Shown piece after piece: positions 16,903 through 24,834 of a stretch of 64,000 nt of DNA. The position numbers and the translations under genes are program-made. The first letter of the stretch is position 1, and every line of letters starts with the position of its first letter. The stretch covers positions 1-64,000 of the forward strand of contig NZ_WBIS01000009.1 in NCBI RefSeq assembly GCF_009749465.1. Direction: 5' to 3'. The notes under the pieces are model-generated. The model was not told where the DNA came from. It saw nothing but the letters and a program-made list of their open reading frames with translations, and did no database searches. This DNA is from Agromyces terreus. GTDB taxonomy: Bacteria > Actinomycetota > Actinomycetes > Actinomycetales > Microbacteriaceae.

Positions 16903-19900
16903 CGTCGACGTTCCTTCCGACGCACCCACGCCCGGCGCGGGCGGCGGCGGTTCGAGCACCTCGGGCGGCGGCGGCGCCGTCGACGTGTCGAACGACGCCC
17001 CGACGCCCGGTTCGGGCGGTGCCGACGGCGCCGGTGCGAGCGGTGACGGCGGCGGTTCGGTCGATCTGCCCGGCGCGGTCGACTCGAGCGGCGTCGACCT
17101 GAGCGACGGCGCGACACCTGCCGACGCCCCGAGCGTGGACGCCCCGGCTCACCCCGATGGTCCCGGCACGGATGCTCCGACCCACGCTGATGCTCCCGCG
17201 ACGGATGCTCCGGCCCATGCTGATGCTCCGACGACGGATGCTCCGGCGCACGCTGATGGTCCGGGGTCGGATGCTCCGGCTCATGCTGATGCTCCGACGA
17301 CGGATGCTTCGGCGCACGCTGATGGTCCGGGGTCGGATGCTCCGGCGCATGCTGATGCTCCCGCGACGGATGCTCCGGCTCATGCTGATGCTCCCGCGAC
17401 GGATGCTCCGGCTCATGCTGATGCTCCCGCGACGGATGCTCCGGCTCATGCTGATGCTCCCGGCACGGATGCTCCGGCGCACACCGACGCCCCGACGGCG
17501 TCCGACGCGCCCGCATCGGACGCGCCCGCACAGGCCGACGTCCCGCCGGCCGACGGCCCGACGCCCGCCGACGCCCCGGCGCCCGCCGACGCGACGGCCG
17601 GCGATGCTCCGGCGCACGCCGACGCATCCTCGGCCGACGTGGTCGCGCAGGTCGACGCCCTGGCCGACATCGACGTGCCGACCGCCGCCGACATCGCGGC
17701 ATCCGCCGATGCCGTGACCTCCGATGTCGCCACGGACTCCGGGGCCGCCGACGCGTCCGACCAGCCGTCCGGCGCGGCCGTGACCGCGCCCTCCACCGCC
17801 GACATCGCGGCCACGGCGGACTCGATGACGGGCGCCGACGGAGTCGACGCCGCCGACGCCGCCGACGCCGCTGACGCCGCCGACGGCTCGGCCGCCGACG
17901 GCTCGGCCGCCGACGAGAACGGCACGGCTGAGGCATCCGATGGCGAAGGCTCCGACGGCGAGGCATCCGACGATGTGGACGCCATCGCTCCTGAAGACGC
18001 GGTCGCGGCGGGCGGTGCGGCCGCAGCCGGCGCCGCGGCCCTCGCGTTCAAGCCCTCGCTTCTCTCGCCCGGCACGGCGGGCGGCCTGAACGGCACCGCG
18101 GCAGGCAATCCGCCTTCCCAGCCGAAGCCGCACGCCTCGAGCGAGCGCAGCCTCGCCGATGCCGATCCGGCCCGCGGAGAGATCAACCCCAAGTACGACC
18201 CGTCCGACCCCGAGAACGGGTACGCGACGAACTGCGGCAACACGAGCGCCAATTACCACGACTACCTCAACGGCAAGCCGGCCGTCGAGGCCGGCACCGG
18301 CACGCTCGGCATCGCCGAGATGGAGGCGCGCACGGGCTTCCCGCAGACGACGGCGACGCCGGCGCAGATCGACGCGACCCTGCGTGCGCTCGGCCCCGGA
18401 TCGCACTGCGTCGTCGGCATCGACCGCACCGCCATGATCGACGGCCAGCCGACCCCGGTCGCCGGCCACTGGATGACCGCGTTCTACGACGGCGACACCG
18501 TGTGGGCGATCGACGCGCAGAACGACACGCGTACCCCCTGGCCGCCGCACGAGCCGCTCGCGACCCACTGGGATGCCTCGATCCACCCCGAGAACGTCGT
18601 CAACCCCGACGGCACCAACGTGTACGAGGTCGAGCCGTCCTCCGCAACCGACGGAGCGAGCACGGATGCGGCCTCGCCGGCCGCCGTCGCCGACACGACG
18701 CACGCCGCTCCCGAGGCGACGAACGCGACCGGTACGGATGCCGCGACCGACGCGGGAACCGGCTCCACCGATGGCGACGCATCGTCCACCGACGCCGAGG
18801 ACCGCAGCGGCCGAAAGCCCTGGAAGAGCAAGGCCACCGTCCTGCCGAACCACCCGTCCGACGGCTCGGCCGGCCCGGGCACCACGTACAACGGCTACGA
18901 CATCCCCGAGCTCACGCCCGAGATCCGGGCAGAACTCGACGATCTGGCCGCGAAGCCCGGCTCGCCGATCGTCAAGAACCCCGACGGCTCGTACTCCCTC
19001 AAAGACCCGATCGCCGTCGCCGAGTTCAACCGCTCCGACCCGAATCTCGCCGACAACCCGAACCACGACTGGGACGAGTTCCAGCGCCAGGTCGGGCTGC
19101 AGCAGCAGGGACTCAACCAGCTGACGATCGCCGAGTGGCAGCACAACGTCGACTTCTACGACAACTACAACCGCGTCGCGTCGAGTGCGCAGAGCACGGC
19201 GATCAAGGCCTACAAGGCCGCAGGCGTTCCGCTTGACAATCCCGCGGCCCTGCATGGTCCCGACCAGGTGGCCGGTGGCCGGCCGAACAGGTTCGACGGC
19301 GCAGGCGACCTCGGCATCAACAGCTCGCTCGGAGCACAGTGGGGTCAGCGCATCGACCCGCTCGGCCTCGGCGTCGACGCCGTCGGGGCGCGCATCCCCG
19401 ACAACCTCCACGCGCACATCAAGCTGAACGTGGAACTCGGCGCGCGGAACCTCGAGACGAACGCAGTGGCGTCGCAGTCGACGCTGACCTCGGCGCAACC
19501 GATCACCTCCGGACCCGCGGCCGGGACGACAGCTGCCGCGGCGGCTGCCGGCGCGTCCCCAGCCGGGCAGGCTCCTACCGGAACGTCCTCCTCCGGAGCG
19601 GCGCCGTCCGGGGTCTCCTCCTCGGGCACTGCGAGCACCGCCTCGCCCGGTGCAGCCGCGAGCACGACAGCGGCTCCGGCACGCATCGGTTCGTCGAGTG
19701 ATGCGGTTCCTGCTCGGTCGGGGTCCGCGTCGAACGAGGCGGCGGCAGGCCCCCGGGGCGCGGGTACGTCAGCCTGGGCCGGTTCGGCCGGTTCGGCCGG
19801 TTCGGCCGGTTCGGCCGGTTCGTCCGGTTCGGCCGGTTCGGCCGGCGGCGACGCGTCGGCTCCGAATACGGCGGACGCATCGCATGACGCGCCTTCTGCT

Positions 19901-21028
19901 GATCGAGGCGCGCAGGACGCCGAGGGAGGCGCCACCACGGAGGCGGTCGACGGTGTCGCGGAGAGCCGCTTCGACGAGTCGAGCGAGTCCAACTCCGAGC
20001 CGGTGTTCGGCGCCGACGACACGGTCGAGCCGACCCAGGGCGATGGCGGGCAGGACATCGCAGTACCGGCTGAGTCGACGGTTCCGTCGACGATGTATCA
20101 CCAGGGGTTGGACGCGAACTTCGATCGCCTGACGTCCCCCGAAGCCGCGGCAGACGCGGCGCGCTGGGCCAATGAGACCGGCTACTGGGGCGATCGAGGA
20201 CGGTTCGGCAACAACTGCCACTACGTCGTGAACGCATTCGAGCTCCGCATGCGCGGGTACGACGTGATCGCGAGCCCGACCGTCCAGAGCGCCGCGCACA
20301 ACCCGAACACCAACGCCTGGGATGACATGTTCGAAGGACGGATGCCGTCCCAGATCGCCGCGGACTGGATCCAGTCGGATGGCACCAGGCGGGAGTTCAC
20401 GTCCCTGAGCCAATTCGGTACCGGGTCGGCGGCAGACGCCCTCGATGCCCTCACCGCATCCTGGCCCGTCGGCGGCCGCGGGTTCATCGGCGGTATGTGG
20501 AAGAGCGGTGGTGGGGGGCACGTCTTCACCATCGTCAAGGAAGCCGACGGCGTTCGCCTCCTCGATGCCCAGGTCAACAAGGCCGACGCCGGCGGGTACC
20601 TGGACGAACTGCAGTTCGACCCCGCCTCCGCAGCGTGGAAGGACATCTCAGTACTGCGCGTCGACGACCTCGTGCCGACGGCCGAGGTCGTGAAGACCTC
20701 CAAGCGATGGAACGCGTCGGAGTACCAGTTGATCGTGGACTGGCGCAACAACCCGGATGCGCCGCCGCAGGAGATGATCCAGCGGGAGATCGCGGCGAAC
20801 GAACGTTGGCAGGCTCGGAACGGCGAACTGATCGCCGAGCGGGACCGGATCCTCGCCGACCCCCACGCCAGTGCAGCCGACAAGCGCCGTGCGGCCGGCG
20901 AGCGGCAGTCGTTCATCGTCCAGAGCGACCGGCTGGCGCGAGGGCTCGATCGATTCAAGGCGAAGTACGCGCCGCAGACGCCGCAGACGGGTCCTGCCGG
21001 GGTTGGTCAGGGAACCGCGAGTGCGTGA
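15452..21028 (+). CDS. Giant T7SS polymorphic toxin with three tandem tip domains
   Basis: 1858 aa; the ATG matches the toxin 1 start (an upstream ATG at 15362 would begin in the operator). Residues 1-~484 equal toxin 1. An Ala/Asp/Pro linker includes ten 11-residue repeats (569-678), then the Ala-rich pre-tip helix (AAAAGAAALAFKPSL, about 850). Tip A (about 900-1060) is papain-like: NCGN with C928, GHWM with H1006, IDAQ with D1021. Tip B (about 1125-1330) matches Ntox15 DNases: HGPD (H1268 to D1271), then VAGG and INSSLGAQWGQRI. A Ser/Gly/Ala linker follows, then tip C (about 1550-1735), also papain-like: NNCHYV with C1589, GGHVFT with H1690, LLDAQ with D1705. A charged helical tail ends the protein. 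Tips A and C resemble the toxin glutamine deamidase/Tox-PL superfamily. Three toxic activities are predicted from motifs only. Confidence 0.82.
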   Translation: MSHLQLDAARLAADGTALFSIAQSVSQAVRACESALGGTGGMAGDDESAEVFAHGQDGEPGYDQYAVDVMKSALGLANALRIVDAALGNTGRAYDGAQLVGAFKPASSSRIPEESPTVVPPSASVPTSLGKGPEGPLGEFGHFLKDALATLGVVLPSADRGKLSSAESAWSELSGAMTRAQSRVDSAFTNSSSMTFPQKSSMLSCQRSLGSSFGKVADSADSMSGFARGMIDAVDQAWEEIGWFIAQMAIEIGIEIGIGALLGMVTFGAGAAAMAAKIMTTVVRWAIKISLLCKKLRTLIMMALRAARLAIRGGIRVAKESISAGLASGITTVSFNTVRGALDPNYQPQNVLTAALSAAVGGAAGAGVSGAGGRLTGGVSSGAMRRVTHIAVETGGGAVDGLASGLAESGLSGQPFQPLSSMAAGALLGGALAGRPGGGHAPSSPSSPGGTGGPGGSGPDIDTSGIPSGTGTNANAGTPGGGASVDVPSDAPTPGAGGGGSSTSGGGGAVDVSNDAPTPGSGGADGAGASGDGGGSVDLPGAVDSSGVDLSDGATPADAPSVDAPAHPDGPGTDAPTHADAPATDAPAHADAPTTDAPAHADGPGSDAPAHADAPTTDASAHADGPGSDAPAHADAPATDAPAHADAPATDAPAHADAPATDAPAHADAPGTDAPAHTDAPTASDAPASDAPAQADVPPADGPTPADAPAPADATAGDAPAHADASSADVVAQVDALADIDVPTAADIAASADAVTSDVATDSGAADASDQPSGAAVTAPSTADIAATADSMTGADGVDAADAADAADAADGSAADGSAADENGTAEASDGEGSDGEASDDVDAIAPEDAVAAGGAAAAGAAALAFKPSLLSPGTAGGLNGTAAGNPPSQPKPHASSERSLADADPARGEINPKYDPSDPENGYATNCGNTSANYHDYLNGKPAVEAGTGTLGIAEMEARTGFPQTTATPAQIDATLRALGPGSHCVVGIDRTAMIDGQPTPVAGHWMTAFYDGDTVWAIDAQNDTRTPWPPHEPLATHWDASIHPENVVNPDGTNVYEVEPSSATDGASTDAASPAAVADTTHAAPEATNATGTDAATDAGTGSTDGDASSTDAEDRSGRKPWKSKATVLPNHPSDGSAGPGTTYNGYDIPELTPEIRAELDDLAAKPGSPIVKNPDGSYSLKDPIAVAEFNRSDPNLADNPNHDWDEFQRQVGLQQQGLNQLTIAEWQHNVDFYDNYNRVASSAQSTAIKAYKAAGVPLDNPAALHGPDQVAGGRPNRFDGAGDLGINSSLGAQWGQRIDPLGLGVDAVGARIPDNLHAHIKLNVELGARNLETNAVASQSTLTSAQPITSGPAAGTTAAAAAAGASPAGQAPTGTSSSGAAPSGVSSSGTASTASPGAAASTTAAPARIGSSSDAVPARSGSASNEAAAGPRGAGTSAWAGSAGSAGSAGSAGSSGSAGSAGGDASAPNTADASHDAPSADRGAQDAEGGATTEAVDGVAESRFDESSESNSEPVFGADDTVEPTQGDGGQDIAVPAESTVPSTMYHQGLDANFDRLTSPEAAADAARWANETGYWGDRGRFGNNCHYVVNAFELRMRGYDVIASPTVQSAAHNPNTNAWDDMFEGRMPSQIAADWIQSDGTRREFTSLSQFGTGSAADALDALTASWPVGGRGFIGGMWKSGGGGHVFTIVKEADGVRLLDAQVNKADAGGYLDELQFDPASAAWKDISVLRVDDLVPTAEVVKTSKRWNASEYQLIVDWRNNPDAPPQEMIQREIAANERWQARNGELIAERDRILADPHASAADKRRAAGERQSFIVQSDRLARGLDRFKAKYAPQTPQTGPAGVGQGTASA
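17156..17485 (+). repeat. Ten 33-bp tandem repeats coding an 11-residue linker unit
   Basis: The unit translates as DAPATDAPAHA with variants DGPGSDAPAHA and DAPTTDAPAHA. The codons are GAT/GCT-rich, unlike the GAC/GCC codons on either side. Units 7-9 are near identical, a sign of recent expansion. Confidence 0.88.
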
Positions 21029-21041
21029 GACTGGAGAAATG

Positions 21042-21326
21042 GTGAGTCCCTCTGAAGCCAGGCAACTGCTCGTCGCGTACTTCGCCGAGCATCCGCCTGC
21101 GATCTCCGGCGAGTTGTACATCGACCCCGAGTGGCACGAAGACGCCGATGACTACCTCCCGACCTGGGGCTCGCGAGAGTTCTTCGTCGACGGCGACACG
21201 TCGTACGGTCGTTGGGACAACTCGGCGATCTTCATCGACAAGCGCACCGGCGAGGTGCGTTCCGATCTGCACACACCGAACTTCGACAAGATCCGGGCCA
21301 TGACGCCGGTCGCCGTTCCGGAGTGA
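21042..21326 (+). CDS. Probable immunity protein, first gene after toxin 2
   Basis: 94 aa from GTG, which lies 5 bases after GGAG; an ATG three bases earlier is possible but too close to that site. It is a small acidic protein with no signal peptide. The core DNSAIFIDKRTGEVRSDLHT and the preceding REFFVDGDTSYG resemble the YrhB/Imm35-like immunity group, in which a ...vDk.tGev strand pair is typical; this is only a resemblance. Its place 13 bases after a polymorphic toxin, and the terminator behind it, support an immunity role, probably against the C-terminal papain-like tip. Confidence 0.55.
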   Translation: MSPSEARQLLVAYFAEHPPAISGELYIDPEWHEDADDYLPTWGSREFFVDGDTSYGRWDNSAIFIDKRTGEVRSDLHTPNFDKIRAMTPVAVPE

Positions 21327-21344
21327 GGCTGCTCCGTCCCAAGG

Positions 21345-21367
21345 CGCCCCCGACCGCGTCGGGGGCG
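21345..21367 (+). terminator. Hairpin terminator after toxin 2 unit
   Basis: 10-bp perfect stem (CGCCCCCGAC with GTCGGGGGCG), 3-base loop, no T-run. Confidence 0.6.
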
Positions 21368-21503
21368 GCCACTCGGGCGTCGGGTCGCCACGGTGCCTGA
21401 AGAGCGGTCCGTTCACAGATTGGGCTGAGGATCCTTCCGCGGTGAACGCGTGGGCGTGCTGAATGTCGAGTCACTGCAATAGGCTCGTCCAGGACATGGA
21501 CGG

Positions 21504-21523
21504 GCGGGCGGCGTGCCGCCCGC
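21504..21523. promoter_or_regulatory. 20-bp inverted repeat before the 116-aa gene
   Basis: Arms GCGGGCGGC and GCCGCCCGC around GT, ending 7 bases before the AGGAGG ribosome site. It may be an operator, or a leader hairpin that hides the ribosome site. Confidence 0.45.
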
Positions 21524-21540
21524 AGGATCGAGGAGGCGGC

Positions 21541-21891
21541 GTGTCGTTGTTGCCGGCAGAGGTCGAGGCATTCGTCGAAGCGGCATCCGGCCTGAGTGCC
21601 GAGGCGTTCGACCGCATCCGGTGGGCCGCGGCAGCCGCCACTGCGGCCGGTTCGCTCGATCCGTCCGCTGCGCCGACCCTGTCGGCCTCGGAGTTCAGCG
21701 CCCTCGACAAGCGCGTCCGCGATCTCATCTCTTCCCGAGGGGAGGAACTGGCGGTGAAGCCCGGCGGCCTGCGGTCGGCGATCGCGACGACCAAGCTCGC
21801 CGCGCAGTCCGTCTGGCGGCGCGAGCGGATCCCGGCCGACCAGTACGAGGCCTTCGTCGGACTGTTCCGCGCCGAGGGCATCGACGTCTGA
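21541..21891 (+). CDS. Small protein of unknown function in the immunity array
   Basis: 116 aa from GTG with AGGAGG four bases upstream. It is helical, cysteine-free and soluble in appearance, with a PADQYEAFVGLFRAEGIDV end. No family is recognised. It lies between the terminator of the toxin 2 unit and the Tdi1-like gene, so it may be an immunity protein or an orphan immunity gene left by a lost tip. The hairpin just upstream of its ribosome site suggests separate control. Confidence 0.5.
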   Translation: MSLLPAEVEAFVEAASGLSAEAFDRIRWAAAAATAAGSLDPSAAPTLSASEFSALDKRVRDLISSRGEELAVKPGGLRSAIATTKLAAQSVWRRERIPADQYEAFVGLFRAEGIDV

Positions 21892-21930
21892 CGGGGTGCT
21901 CGGTGACGCAGAGATGGGCACGGCTCCCCA

Positions 21931-21958
21931 TTGGCGCCCGCCGGGAGATGGGTAGACT
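21931..21958 (+). promoter_or_regulatory. Promoter candidate for the Tdi1-like gene
   Basis: TTGGCG, 16-base spacer, TAGACT. It would give the immunity gene expression independent of the toxin. Confidence 0.5.
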
Positions 21959-22036
21959 CGCCGAGGTGGTCCGGCCACCGTCCGTACGGGTTCGGTGCGA
22001 GGCATCCGCCGGCCGTGTTCATTCAGGAAGGCCCCG

Positions 22037-22906
22037 ATGACGACGTTCCGCACCTTCGATCCCGTCGCCCCGATCAGCGATGAGACGATCGCACGATTCG
22101 CCGGGCAGGTGCCCGATGGCGTCACCGAGCTCTGGCGCTCCCAGGGAGCCGGGTTCGTCGGCACCGACGGGTACTTCCGGGTCGTCGATCCGGCGCGCGC
22201 CGCCGAGATGCTCGCCGGAGTGCTCGAGCTGCCCGAAGGCGCGACCGTGCTGTTCACGACCGCGCTCGGCGATGTGATCTCCCACGTGAACGGCCTCTAC
22301 CTCGTCGTGAAGGCGCGCGTGGGTGCCATCGACGTCGTGCAGGACACCACGTTCGACCAGCTCGTCGCCCACCTCGAGGACCCGGCGCAGCGTGAGGCCG
22401 CGTGGGAATGGGAGCCGTACCCGGCCGCACGCGACCGTGACGGCGTGCCCGGCTTCGAGGAATGCTTCGGCTACGTGCCGCTGCTCGCGCTCGGCGGGTC
22501 GCCCCAGCCCGAGAACCTGCAGCGCGCGGGGCTCTACGAGCACCTCGCGGTCATCGCGCAGTTCGCGGGGCGGCCGCAGGTGCGCCAGGTGCTCGAGTTC
22601 GCGGCGTCGGAGCCGGCGAATGCGACGGATGCCGCGGCCGACGAGGATCGCCTCGTCACCGTGGGCCGTGCGCTGTTCGCCAAGCTCACGCCAGAGGCGG
22701 CGCTGAACGTGGTGCGCCTGCCCGACGGACTCGGCGTCTGCCTCATCCACGCGGTCCGCGGCGGCGGCACGATCTTCGTCGCACCCGACGAGACCGCGCT
22801 CTTCGTCGGGTCGTCGGTCGACTTCGAGACGGGCCTCGGCGCGTTCCGCGACGGCGTGCGCACGCCGCCCGAGAAGTTCGACATCGACCGCGGCGGAAAC
22901 CGCTGA
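22037..22906 (+). CDS. Tdi1-like immunity protein (GAD-like and DUF1851 domains)
   Basis: 289 aa, ATG after AGGAAGG. The N-terminal half resembles a GAD-like domain (about 20-150: ELWRSQGAGFVGTDGYFRVV, then VLFTTALGDVIS). The C-terminal half resembles the Tdi1 C-terminal/DUF1851 region (about 155-270: YVPLLALGGSPQPENLQ, then YEHLAVIAQFAG). In Agrobacterium, Tdi1 of this architecture protects against the Ntox15 DNase Tde1. Toxin 2 upstream carries an HxxD Ntox15 tip, so this gene is the likely cognate immunity. It has its own promoter candidate and overlaps the 113-aa gene by one base. Family assignment is from remembered patterns. Confidence 0.72.
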   Translation: MTTFRTFDPVAPISDETIARFAGQVPDGVTELWRSQGAGFVGTDGYFRVVDPARAAEMLAGVLELPEGATVLFTTALGDVISHVNGLYLVVKARVGAIDVVQDTTFDQLVAHLEDPAQREAAWEWEPYPAARDRDGVPGFEECFGYVPLLALGGSPQPENLQRAGLYEHLAVIAQFAGRPQVRQVLEFAASEPANATDAAADEDRLVTVGRALFAKLTPEAALNVVRLPDGLGVCLIHAVRGGGTIFVAPDETALFVGSSVDFETGLGAFRDGVRTPPEKFDIDRGGNR

Positions 22907-23247
22907 TGGCCGACACGATCGAGGAGCGCTGCGAACGGCTGCGCCAGCCCGTGACCGAGCTCGTGGCGATGAGCATGGCCGCCGTCTACCGGTCCCAAGA
23001 CGTGCCCGAGCTCGTCCGCGTGATCGGCGTCGTGCGGGCCATCCTCGCCGAGGACGCGTCGGGCCTGCCGGCGGGGGCGCTCCGTGACTGGCTTCCGACC
23101 GGGCAGCGCGTGCTCGACCGCATGTCCGAGGCCGTCGAGTCCGGCGACGCGGCGAAGTCCTACGCGATCCTCACCGACCAGCAGGACGGCTTCATCCGAC
23201 TCACCGACGGGTGCGCCGGATTCCCGGGGTGGTCGGTCACCGGCTGA
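22906..23247 (+). CDS. Small helical protein, last gene of the immunity array
   Basis: 113 aa. The ATG shares one base with the stop of the Tdi1-like gene (TGATG), so translation is coupled. The protein is mostly helical with no recognised domain (ELVAMSMAAVYRSQDVPELV, then QDGFIRLTDGCAGFPGWSVTG). A decayed fragment of the same gene lies between the two toxins (15187-15290), which ties it to the toxin module. It may be an immunity partner or a short accessory protein; the function is unknown. Confidence 0.6.
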   Translation: MADTIEERCERLRQPVTELVAMSMAAVYRSQDVPELVRVIGVVRAILAEDASGLPAGALRDWLPTGQRVLDRMSEAVESGDAAKSYAILTDQQDGFIRLTDGCAGFPGWSVTG

Positions 23248-23287
23248 TCCGCGAACCCGCCGGCGCCTCGACCGCCGGAACCGCGCG

Positions 23288-23293
23288 TACGCT
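23288..23293 (+). promoter_or_regulatory. -10 box of a leaderless gene
   Basis: TACGCT ends six bases before the ATG at 23300, with no ribosome site between. Confidence 0.55.
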
Positions 23294-23299
23294 CGAACC

Positions 23300-23776
23300 A
23301 TGGATCCGCGCCGCAACGCCTGGGTCGTCGCGGGGTTCGCGGCGGCTCTCGACCTTGCGCTCATCGTCTGCGCGTACGGGTTCGTCAGCCTGCTCGCCGA
23401 CGTGGAGGTCGTGGCCGACCCCGAGGTCGGGGTGCTCGTGGCACCGGTCGCGGTCGGGGCATCCGTGCTCGCCCTGCTCGTGACGCTCGGCCTGCGTCTC
23501 GTGCGCCCCGAGCGCATGGCGGCGACCGTCGTCCTCTCGGCGTTCGGCAGCTGGTTCGCGCTCGTCCTCGTCGCAGTCGTCGCGCACCTCCTCTCGTCGA
23601 CGGGATCGGTCATGCAGTCGGTCGCGTTCGGCGTCCTGTTCGGACTCGGATGGTTCGGCGTGCTCGTGCCGGCGGCCGCCGCGATCGTCGCGGTGTTCGC
23701 GGTGCTCGTCGCGCGCGGCCGGCAGGACGGCATGGAACGGCCGCGCTGGCCGTGGGAGCACGACGACGTCGAATGA
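23300..23776 (+). CDS. Four-helix membrane protein of unknown function
   Basis: 158 aa with four transmembrane helices (about 9-32, 46-68, 76-98 and 106-138) and a short charged tail (RPRWPWEHDDVE). No motif points to a function. It resembles small conserved membrane proteins that Microbacteriaceae carry near rpsL. A -10 box six bases before the ATG and no ribosome site suggest a leaderless mRNA. It begins the core-genome part of the window to the right of the toxin island. Confidence 0.65.
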   Translation: MDPRRNAWVVAGFAAALDLALIVCAYGFVSLLADVEVVADPEVGVLVAPVAVGASVLALLVTLGLRLVRPERMAATVVLSAFGSWFALVLVAVVAHLLSSTGSVMQSVAFGVLFGLGWFGVLVPAAAAIVAVFAVLVARGRQDGMERPRWPWEHDDVE

Positions 23777-23884
23777 CGGATGCCTCGCCGCCCGGCGGGT
23801 ATCTCGACGTGGACGACCCGCTCGGGCGCGGGGTGCGCCGCGCCAGTCGACCGCCGTGTCCCGACCTCGCGGGGCCCGCGGCGC

Positions 23885-23890
23885 TATCGT
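23885..23890 (+). promoter_or_regulatory. -10 box of a leaderless gene
   Basis: TATCGT ends six bases before the GTG at 23897; no ribosome site is present. Confidence 0.55.
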
Positions 23891-23896
23891 GAACCC

Positions 23897-24544
23897 GTGG
23901 AGGGTTCGATCGAGGCGCGCGTGAGCCACGAGGTCGATCGCTGGCTGCAGTGGCTGCCGCGATGGCGGCCGGGCACGCACCGCGCTCGCGTGCGCCTCTG
24001 CCAGCGCTGCTTCGGCTCGCCGATCCTCGCCGCCGCAGGCCTCGACATCGACGTGCCGCATCCGGTGCAGCACGCGTTCTCGATGCGCATGAAGGGGGTC
24101 ATCGACCTCGCCGTCGACGACTACACGTCCCGCAACCTGCCGATGCTGCACCGCGAGATCCGCCTCGCCGAGGAGCGCAAGGCTCGCCGGCCGTACCGGG
24201 CGGGGGAGGGGCTGGACCCCGAGTACGCCGGTCTCGACGTCGACCCCGAGCCGGTGGCCGACCAGCCGTTCCTGTTCACGCTCGGCGGCCTCGAGGAGGA
24301 GACGGCCGCCGAAGCCGCCCTGCCGGCGCCCCGGCCGTTCACGCCCGAGGAGAAGGAGGCCCTCCGCGAGGAGGTGCGCCTCGCCGACGACTTCGCCAAG
24401 CAGCTCGGCCGGCGCATCTGCGTCGAGCTCGCGCAGCATCGCTTCCGCATCGGCAACGCGGTCGAGCGGCTCATCGAGCCCCAGGTGGCCGACATGCTGG
24501 CCGACCTCGATCGCGAACTCGACTCCCCGGGCTGGCCGAGCTGA
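23897..24544 (+). CDS. Conserved protein of unknown function
   Basis: 215 aa from a GTG placed six bases after a TANNNT box, so probably leaderless. It is soluble and highly charged. A CQRC motif (about residues 36-39: VRLCQRCFG) could bind a metal, but no second pair is present. The rest is acidic and helical (HREIRLAEERKARR, then PFTPEEKEALREEVRLADDF). No domain is recognised. It lies between the membrane protein and the rpsL promoter, with no sign of functional linkage. Confidence 0.62.
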   Translation: MEGSIEARVSHEVDRWLQWLPRWRPGTHRARVRLCQRCFGSPILAAAGLDIDVPHPVQHAFSMRMKGVIDLAVDDYTSRNLPMLHREIRLAEERKARRPYRAGEGLDPEYAGLDVDPEPVADQPFLFTLGGLEEETAAEAALPAPRPFTPEEKEALREEVRLADDFAKQLGRRICVELAQHRFRIGNAVERLIEPQVADMLADLDRELDSPGWPS

Positions 24545-24635
24545 CCCGGCGCTCCTGACCCCGCGCAGTCGACCCGCCGCAGCTGAGCGACGTCTGCGAG
24601 ACCGCTGGGCACCCGCCCGCGGCATCCGCCCTCAT

Positions 24636-24664
24636 TTGACCGGAAGGTTACGCGGGATTACCAT
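24636..24664 (+). promoter_or_regulatory. rpsL-rpsG-fusA promoter
   Basis: TTGACC, exactly 17 bases, TACCAT. It is the best -35/-10 pair in the window and leaves a ~165-base leader before rpsL. Confidence 0.75.
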
Positions 24665-24735
24665 AGATCGGGTGTGCGCGCTTCGGCGTGCTCATCCAGG
24701 GCTGCCGCGCGTCTTGCGGTCCGCCCCCACGGCAT

Positions 24736-24779
24736 ACCCACCACTGACATGATCACGCAGATCTGCGTGGTCGGTGGGT
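24736..24779 (+). promoter_or_regulatory. Stem-loop in the rpsL leader
   Basis: Outer arms ACCCACC and GGTGGGT enclose a perfect 16-bp palindrome, CACGCAGATCTGCGTG (24754-24769). It could be an attenuator, an S7-type autoregulation site or an operator. Confidence 0.45.
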
Positions 24780-24834
24780 CGTGATGTGAAATCCATCAAA
24801 CGCTGTCACCGTGCAGCACCAACAAGGAGAAGCA

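Noticed and set aside
17156..17485. Regular 33-bp repeats as a possible CRISPR array
   Set aside because: Units are contiguous with no spacers and stay in frame with the toxin gene.
15230..19498. Reverse-strand open frame of 1422 codons opposite toxin 2
   Set aside because: It repeats the reverse frame of toxin 1 only because the DNA is duplicated; Arg/Gly-rich shadow, no start signals.
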